37,984 nucleotides of DNA, from NCBI GenBank assembly GCA_003254885.1, contig QANT01003821.1:1-37984 (forward strand). The letters run 5' to 3'. Of this stretch, positions 32,223 to 37,984 are shown piece after piece. Each line of letters starts with the position of its first letter. The stretch's first letter is position 1. The notes beneath the pieces were generated by a model. It was not told the origin of the DNA. It did not search any database and saw only the letters and a list, made by a program, of their open reading frames with translations. Position numbers and translations under genes: made by a program. The DNA comes from Purshia tridentata. Lineage: Eukaryota > Streptophyta > Magnoliopsida > Rosales > Rosaceae.

Positions 32223-32530
32223 TGTTTGTTCAGTAGTATAGGTTTAGAATCAAGAATCGTTTATTTTTTAGATTACTTATTAAAAATTATTTTTATAAAA
32301 ATTAATTTAATCAGAAGTCATTTGATTATATAATTATTATCGAATAAATAAAATAAATGGACAGTTTAATCATAAAAATATTTTTAAAATACAAATTATC
32401 CATTTATTATATAATAATTATATAACTAAACGATTTATGATTGACTTAATTTTTTTTGTAGAAATGATTTTTAATAAGTAATTCAAAAAATGAATGGTTT
32501 GATCCTAAGCCTCATTGCGAATAAGGTTTT
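32223..32530. mobile_element. Foldback MITE, about 305 bp, long terminal inverted repeats
   Basis: The left half, from about GTTTGTTCAGTAGTATAG, is mirrored by the reverse complement of the right half for roughly 130-140 bp per arm. Matching blocks include GATTACTTATTAAAAATTATTT with AATTACTTATTAAAAATCATTT, and a shared TATATAATTATTAT. The centre is near 32375. There is no coding capacity. Near full-length symmetry is typical of foldback-type MITEs, which are frequent sources of 24-nt siRNAs. The family and target-site duplication are not resolved. Confidence 0.75.
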
Positions 32531-32542
32531 GTATTTTTTATG

Positions 32543-33493
32543 AGAGTGCTTCTATTTCCACCCCCATGTCCTATTTCTTCACCCACCTTATTTTTACAAC
32601 CCCATAAAAAATATAAAAACACTCTTCCCACCTACCATTATTCCTGCAGTACCCTTTGATATACCAACTCAAACACTCACCCACTAAACACTCTTGCCAC
32701 CCCCTTAACTATCATCTCACCCACCCATCTTTTTTTATAATCTTTCTTTTATAAACCCTAGTTCTTCACCAAAACTCAAAATCAATTATATTATTTAGTT
32801 GATACCTATACATCTATGAAAAGATATGATAATTCTATAACCTACTTTTTATTTTTTTTTTGTTTTAAATCAAAAATTCATTATATTTTNAAATCAAGAA
32901 TTCATTATATTTTAATGTTTTTTTTATTTAGAAATTGAGTATTGATTTTAGAGATTTAATTTGAAGTGTAGCTATGAATTATAAGGTGGATATAATATAA
33001 GTTTATTTTTCTGCAATTGTCAATATGATCAAAACCATTATTCAAAGTACAGCATCTTCCCTTTATGTTTATAGGGAGAAGATTATGGGGATGCAAAAGT
33101 CCATTTGTCTGCCTTGGACATTTTCATATATAGTTTTGATTTGACTTCTTTATGCCAATATCACATACCTATAAATTTGGTTTGATTGTTTGCAGGTTTC
33201 ACTTTATCTATCTTACAGTTGTTCTTATTAGTTTGTATGGTTTAATATATGTTCAATAATTAAAAGATTAATGATATGAGAAAAAGAGAAAAAGATTATA
33301 GCTTTTATATATGGAGTTTAAATCATTGTAGGACGGTGAGTGAGTAGAATGGGTGGGTATAATAGATTCATTTTTTTATTTTTTTTAGTCAAGTGCTTAA
33401 AAGTCATTTTACAAAAGGATAAAATTTTCATTATCAATTTTATTAAAATATGGGTGAGAAAATAAGACAAGGTGGTGGAAATATAACCACTCT
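32543..33493. mobile_element. Non-autonomous element, about 0.95 kb, inverted ends
   Basis: The left end AGAGTGCTTCTATTTCCACC is mirrored by the reverse complement of the right end, AGAGTGGTTATATTTCCACC. The similarity continues for about 55 bp (GTCyTATTTyyTCACCCA). It begins only about 13 bp after the foldback MITE at 32223-32530, so the two elements are adjacent. No transposase is present. An unresolved base (n) at 32890 lies inside it, in a local duplication of ATCAA(A/G)AATTCATTATATTTT. The class is unknown; a Mutator-like or hAT element is possible. Confidence 0.65.
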
Positions 33494-34844
33494 TTTAAAT
33501 AAGTCGAATTAATTTCAAACTCCTACAGATAACTTTAAGTGAGATGTTTCAAGGGCTTTCTTGACAAAAAATGCTTCAAAGTCCACTTTGGGAGAATAAT
33601 ATGTATAAATAATAAGTTTGGCTTAGAAATAAAGGGACCAAGCTCAATTAGTTTTAAGTTTTTATCTTACAACTTACATTGATCAATTCGAACATATAAC
33701 ACTGTTAATTATAAGTGAGCTGGGTTACTAATACTATTGACTCATTTGATGCAGTTAATTCAATAAATCATACTATAATTAACTCTTATTTGACATAAAT
33801 ATATACAAAATAACATAACACGAAAACATGTCGATCGTTAACAAGAATTGCCACCTTTCTACCCATAATCACAAAAGAAAGGTTCTTACTATAGCTTCAA
33901 TTATTTGAATAGAGAAAAACATAAATAAAAATAGGTTTGGTGTCACGTTTTAATACATATAATATAATATGGAAAAGTATGTTGCAAGTGTACTGCATGC
34001 AGACATATATATTCTACTATGCATTGTTTTGTTTTTGTCCTAATAAATTATACTCTTGGTCATAAAGTAGATATCAAAGGGAAATACTTGAAATCTAAGT
34101 ATTATAGTTTTCTTGGGCTAAACATTATAAATTAGGTACAAATTAATGAGCAAGTGCAATCAAGTAATAAGGTTGATTGATTGATAGTCACATAAAATTA
34201 AATTACCTTTTGTCAAATTTTCAATGCATTAATACATTGCGCCTTGACCAACAAGTAAGGCTCACAGAATTACAGTGCATGCCTGCCTTCTTTCTTCCAA
34301 TCATTTCTGATCGATATATAGGCCGTTTGATATACAGGGTACGTGGTGATTGGTGGCATGTTATAACTAGAACTTAGAAGAGTGTTGCTTCACATGCAGT
34401 AGCAGAGCAAGAGAAAGATTGGTGTGTGTGAAACCACCGGCAATGGCATATATGATGATTTGGAGGAAGGAGTACGTAGTGAGGAAGTTGGTTACACAAT
34501 ACAGAATTATATTGTACGTAGAAAATAGTAACATAAATTAATTAATGGAATAATAATAATAATAATAATTTAGTAAAGCTGATGGAATGTCATTGTAGGG
34601 TTACATGGAAATTACGTGGACCCCATGCGGTTAATTAATGTCGGCCCCTTGTGTACTTTGTATTACTTTTAAAGGGGGGCAGAGAGAGACCCAATTACTC
34701 GATCATTTGATCACCGGCCAAGGTTTTCTCAATTCTCTCATATCAAACAATATCATGAGAATATATTGATCGGATTAGGAGATCAATTAGCAAGCAACAA
34801 ATATTAACAAAGAATATTTGTATAGAGAGAAGGGCAAGCCATTA
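33494..34844. other. Intergenic DNA and promoter/leader of the MYB gene
   Basis: No separate gene is recognised. An (AAT)n microsatellite lies at 34550-34569. The GC-richer segment 34610-34740 probably contains the core promoter of the MYB gene, but I see no clear TATA box. A four-codon upstream ORF begins at 34755 (ATGAGAATATAT then TGA), in the likely leader. Confidence 0.5.
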
Positions 34845-34976
34845 ATGGGTCACCATTCATGCTGCAACCAGCAGAAAGTTAAGAGAGGGCTTTGGTCTCC
34901 TGAAGAAGACGAGAAGCTCATCAGATACATCACCACCCATGGCTATGGCTGTTGGAGTGAAGTCCCTGAGAAAGCT

Positions 34977-35009
<33 letters not shown>

Positions 35010-35894
35010 TCTCTCCCTATGTGTGTTAATTACTTTGATTAATGGTTCTTAATTAATTGTATTGCTGTGTTTGATCCATTTCAGGGCTTCAAAGGTGTGG
35101 GAAGAGCTGCAGGTTGAGATGGATTAATTATTTGAGGCCTGATATTAGAAGAGGGAGATTTACTCCAGAAGAAGAGAAGCTGATTATTAGCCTCCATGGG
35201 GTTGTAGGCAACAGGTTTAAATTAATCAACTCGATCATGTATTAATGTTAATTAATTACATTCTTCTTAGTTACCTTCTAAATTCGAACTAGTCATTGCA
35301 TCAAAACCAGTTCTTGAAAATATCTTAACCCTAAAGCCTCTCCAAAATTGCTATTTCCAAACATGCTTAATTAATTGGGTTTTGGGAAGCCAAAATTTTC
35401 TTTTAGAATTAAGGTGTAAATTTGAAGTTCTACTTTCTTTCTTGGTTTTTGTAGAAGTGCTTTTGAAGCTGCTTTCTATCGCTTTATATTGATGTCTCAA
35501 AAATACTTTAAAATCATATATATGGTCACGATCGATTTTGTTCTCTTGTTTGAAAAATAATAAATTAAGGAGCTAGCTAGGTAGCCTAGGTTCTGGGTGT
35601 TTGGAAACAAATTAAGTGAAATGGACTTCTAACTGAATACAAACAAACTTTAAAAACAAGTTTTCGCATATATACAAATCAATGTCGTCTAGTTGATCGA
35701 GTTATATATATGCTAGCTTTAAATATATATGTATAGCTACCTGCAGTCCATAATCAATATTCATTACTACTATTCACTAATACAAGCTCCCTAAGTACCT
35801 GTCACCTACATTTTGTACTCTCGCAGACGTTAACAAGTCAACTTCAGAGGTTAATCAATTGCCATTGAAGATTTTCAGCACAAATCTCTCTCTA

Positions 35895-35930
<36 letters not shown>

Positions 35931-37017
35931 GTACGTACATGCACACATACACATATATTGTTAACAATGTTATTTTAGAAGTTAATTAATTGTTCTTTTG
36001 TGCTAAATACACTGATCTTAATTACATAATTTACTCATATCTATATGCTTATGAAATGATCTTCTTCTGTGATACTTGTTCATTTGCTTAATATGTGATT
36101 AAAATTCACAATATAATAAGAGAAGATCAATATCTGAAACATATATATATAGACATGATCATGACAAGCAATAATGTTATATATGTAGATGGGCTCACAT
36201 TGCAAGTCACCTGCCTGGAAGAACAGACAATGAGATAAAGAACTACTGGAATTCATGGATAAAAAAGAAGATCAGAAAGCCTAATTCCACTACTACTACT
36301 ACTACTACTACACCTTCATCAACCACCGCTAGTGCACCTACTGTTCACCATCATCATGACCATATAATTAACATTCCCCAAATGGGTTATAACAACTCAA
36401 ACCAGCAACTAGATTTTGCAAATCAAGATCACCATTTGATCACAATAAAGCCTCCAGCTGCTGATCAAGATCATCAAACCCTATTCTCTTCACCAACATC
36501 ATGCCCCCTATTCATGTTTGATACTAATGCAATTGATGCAGCAGATAATTACACTGCACGTGCGGCGGAGCTTTTCCAAGACATGGTCAATGTGGGTTTG
36601 AGCTCTGAAATGCCATGGAATCTGAACCAGCACCAAGTCCAAGCGCTCCCTCCTCCACCATTAACATCTGCATTTACTACTACAAGTTCCATGGACACAA
36701 TCAACTACTTGCCACCATTGATAGATGATCATAACATGGAAAACATAGTAGCCATTGATGATCAAGTTCATCAAGATCATCATCATCAGGAGGGACATCA
36801 TCATCAGCAACATCAGATGGCCATGGAGTTGAATGAATGGGTTTTGTCCCAGCAACTACAGAATTCTAACTTTCTTTTCTGGGACAGTGTTGTTAATGTT
36901 GAAGGGAATCATCAAGATATTAATGCAGTACAAGCAGCAGCAGCGAATTCGTCAAATACAGGAGCTACAGCTACTACTAATAGTACAGTATTCTCTTCTT
37001 TTCCTTCATCTCTATAA
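34845..37017 (+). CDS. MYB26: R2R3-MYB transcription factor (MYB26/MALE STERILE35 type)
   Basis: Nuclear DNA-binding regulator. Arabidopsis MYB26 drives secondary thickening of the anther endothecium and is needed for anther opening; MYB67 is a close relative. Three exons (34845-34977, 35085-35214, 36189-37017) join to 363 residues, similar to Arabidopsis MYB26. The two introns interrupt the MYB domain at the positions usual for R2R3-MYBs. R2 has tryptophans at 17, 37 and 57; R3 has F70, W89 and W108. The N-terminus [18 protein letters not shown] and the linker [17 protein letters not shown] match the MYB26 group. The [D/E]L bHLH-binding signature is not complete in R3 (KL in its place). The C-terminal region has an ACT-repeat Thr tract (about 122-129), a His/Gln-rich stretch and a Ser-rich end. 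The first donor (G|GTCTCTCT) is non-consensus and starts a (CT)n run. Confidence 0.93.
34978..35006 (+). repeat. (CT)n microsatellite at the first MYB donor site
   Basis: The tract runs directly from the intron's first GT. It replaces the usual purine-rich donor positions +3 to +6 with CTCT, so slippage in this tract could not restore a consensus donor. Confidence 0.85.
35884..35932 (+). repeat. Compound (CT)n-(CA)n microsatellite in MYB intron 2
   Basis: A CT run with one ATCT interruption is followed without a gap by CA units and then GTACGTAC. It is probably polymorphic. It lies in the 974-bp second intron, which otherwise shows no recognisable element. Confidence 0.9.
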
Positions 37018-37599
37018 AGAAGAGAGTGCAGTACAAGCTGATCATGTCCCCTAACTTTTACCTCTAGGAAGAGCTTTGAAATTATGGACCTTGCAGGCTT
37101 TTGAGAACGTACAGTTTGTTTCTTTTGATTACTTTTGGGGGTGAGATCATATTCGGTTGTGAAATTATGTATAATGTGAGTGATAGGGCAGCATATATAA
37201 GCAAAATGATATGCATGCAATGTTTAATATTTAATCTGGGTTTGCCAACACAAGAGAGAAGAATAAGGCATGCAAATTGCAATATTATGCAATGCGACAA
37301 GCAACAAAAGTTTGGAGTTCATATATATGGCCTTAATTTTGAACTTTTGTCGTGGTGCATCAATTCATCGAAACTTGAAAGTACTATAATAGTGTTACCA
37401 AAAAGAAAAAGTAACATAATGTTTTGCTTTTCCATGCATTAATTTTTGAATAGTTCGAAGCCTCGTGATTGATGATCAATTGTTTTTATTTTATTTTACC
37501 AATAAGCTTCATATGATATTCTCGCCAAATTGAAATAAGTAAATTAACAAAGTTTCGTGAATCAATACGATCAAAACTAAGCACGTATATTATGGATCT
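37018..37599. other. 3' flank of the MYB gene
   Basis: The first few hundred bases are probably 3'UTR. No further gene is visible. Short frames on both strands here have no family resemblance. Confidence 0.5.
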
Positions 37600-37984
37600 A
37601 GGGGTGTAAACGAGCTGAGTCAAGTTGAATATCATCATGCTCAAGTTTGGCCATGTCTAAATTTTATCGAACTTGAGCTTAACTTGGCTTTTTTTTATTA
37701 TACGAGCCTAACTAGAACAATATAAAAAAAAAAAAATCAAACACAAGCCAAGCTTGAGTTATATTGAGCTAATTTATATAAACTATTTATAAAAAATAAA
37801 AATGAGTGCAAATGGAGAGAATATATGATAGTGCGAAAATTGCCTCTCAAAAATATCTAAGCTTTATAATTTGAATGAACGAGCCAAACTTGGTTCACCA
37901 ACTGTCTCGTAATTACAAGCTATTTGAGCCGAATATATTAAAGTTCAAGCTTGGCTTGTTTCATAAACGAGTAAACATTAACTT
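37600..37984 (+). mobile_element. Dispersed repeat copy, possible hAT-type MITE, cut by the window end
   Basis: It begins with an AGGGGTGTAAACGAGC-like end and is rich in CAAGCTTGAG, CTTGAGCTTAA and GAGCC words, some in inverted arrangement. Its right part (37879-37984) aligns with the reverse complement of 7144-7340. The element continues beyond the window, so its full length and target-site duplication cannot be seen. Confidence 0.5.

Noticed and set aside
1..37984. tRNA, rRNA, CRISPR or bacterial-type operon features
   Set aside because: I found no cloverleaf with A/B boxes, no rRNA motifs and no regularly spaced repeats by eye. The window is plant nuclear DNA, so CRISPR and operon calls would be out of place.

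Overview
This is a stretch of nuclear genomic DNA from a flowering plant, almost certainly a eudicot and probably a woody rosid. The evidence is AT-rich intergenic DNA, GT-AG introns, CT/GA-rich leaders, many short inverted-repeat elements and LTR fragments, and four intact plant genes. I cannot name the species from the sequence alone.

Layout. (1) 775-6560, plus strand: a class IV homeodomain-leucine zipper gene (PDF2/ATML1 type, 739 aa, 10 coding exons), with a spliced, uORF-bearing 5' leader and a probable 3'UTR intron. (2) 6560-14300: a gene-poor block of about 7.7 kb with microsatellites, tandem duplications (periods 52, 239, 170 and 120 bp), two near-perfect 35-bp palindromes and a probable 1.7-kb non-autonomous transposable element. 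(3) 14302-20207, minus strand: a PCF11-like cleavage/polyadenylation factor (PCFS4 type, 975 aa, 7 coding exons) with telo-box motifs just upstream. It is convergent with the homeodomain gene; their Arabidopsis counterparts have adjacent locus numbers, so the pair looks like conserved microsynteny. (4) 20300-24720: intergenic DNA with a MITE-like element, then a decayed F-box/LRR/FBD gene broken by a truncated Ty1/copia tail. (5) 26950-30960, plus strand: a plastid glucose-6-phosphate/phosphate translocator (399 aa, 5 exons). A complete 588-bp solo LTR with a 5-bp target-site duplication lies between two possible TATA boxes in its promoter or leader. (6) 31000-34700: two adjacent inverted-repeat elements and one unresolved base at 32890. 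(7) 34845-37017, plus strand: an R2R3-MYB of the MYB26/MALE STERILE35 type (363 aa, 3 exons), whose first intron begins directly with a (CT)n tract. (8) 37600-37984: a copy of a dispersed repeat also found, inverted, at about 7150-7340.

The four intact genes do not form a pathway: they concern epidermal identity, mRNA 3'-end formation, plastid sugar-phosphate import and probably anther wall thickening. I found no clearly new protein system. The observations most worth following are regulatory: a 35-codon upstream ORF with a strong start context in the homeodomain gene, an inverted pair of L1-box-like sites near its promoter, a spliced 3'UTR with a hairpin, the solo LTR splitting the translocator's promoter or leader, and a duplicated decoy splice acceptor in that gene. 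Exon boundaries come from reading frame, GT/AG dinucleotides and family homology; no transcript data were available.
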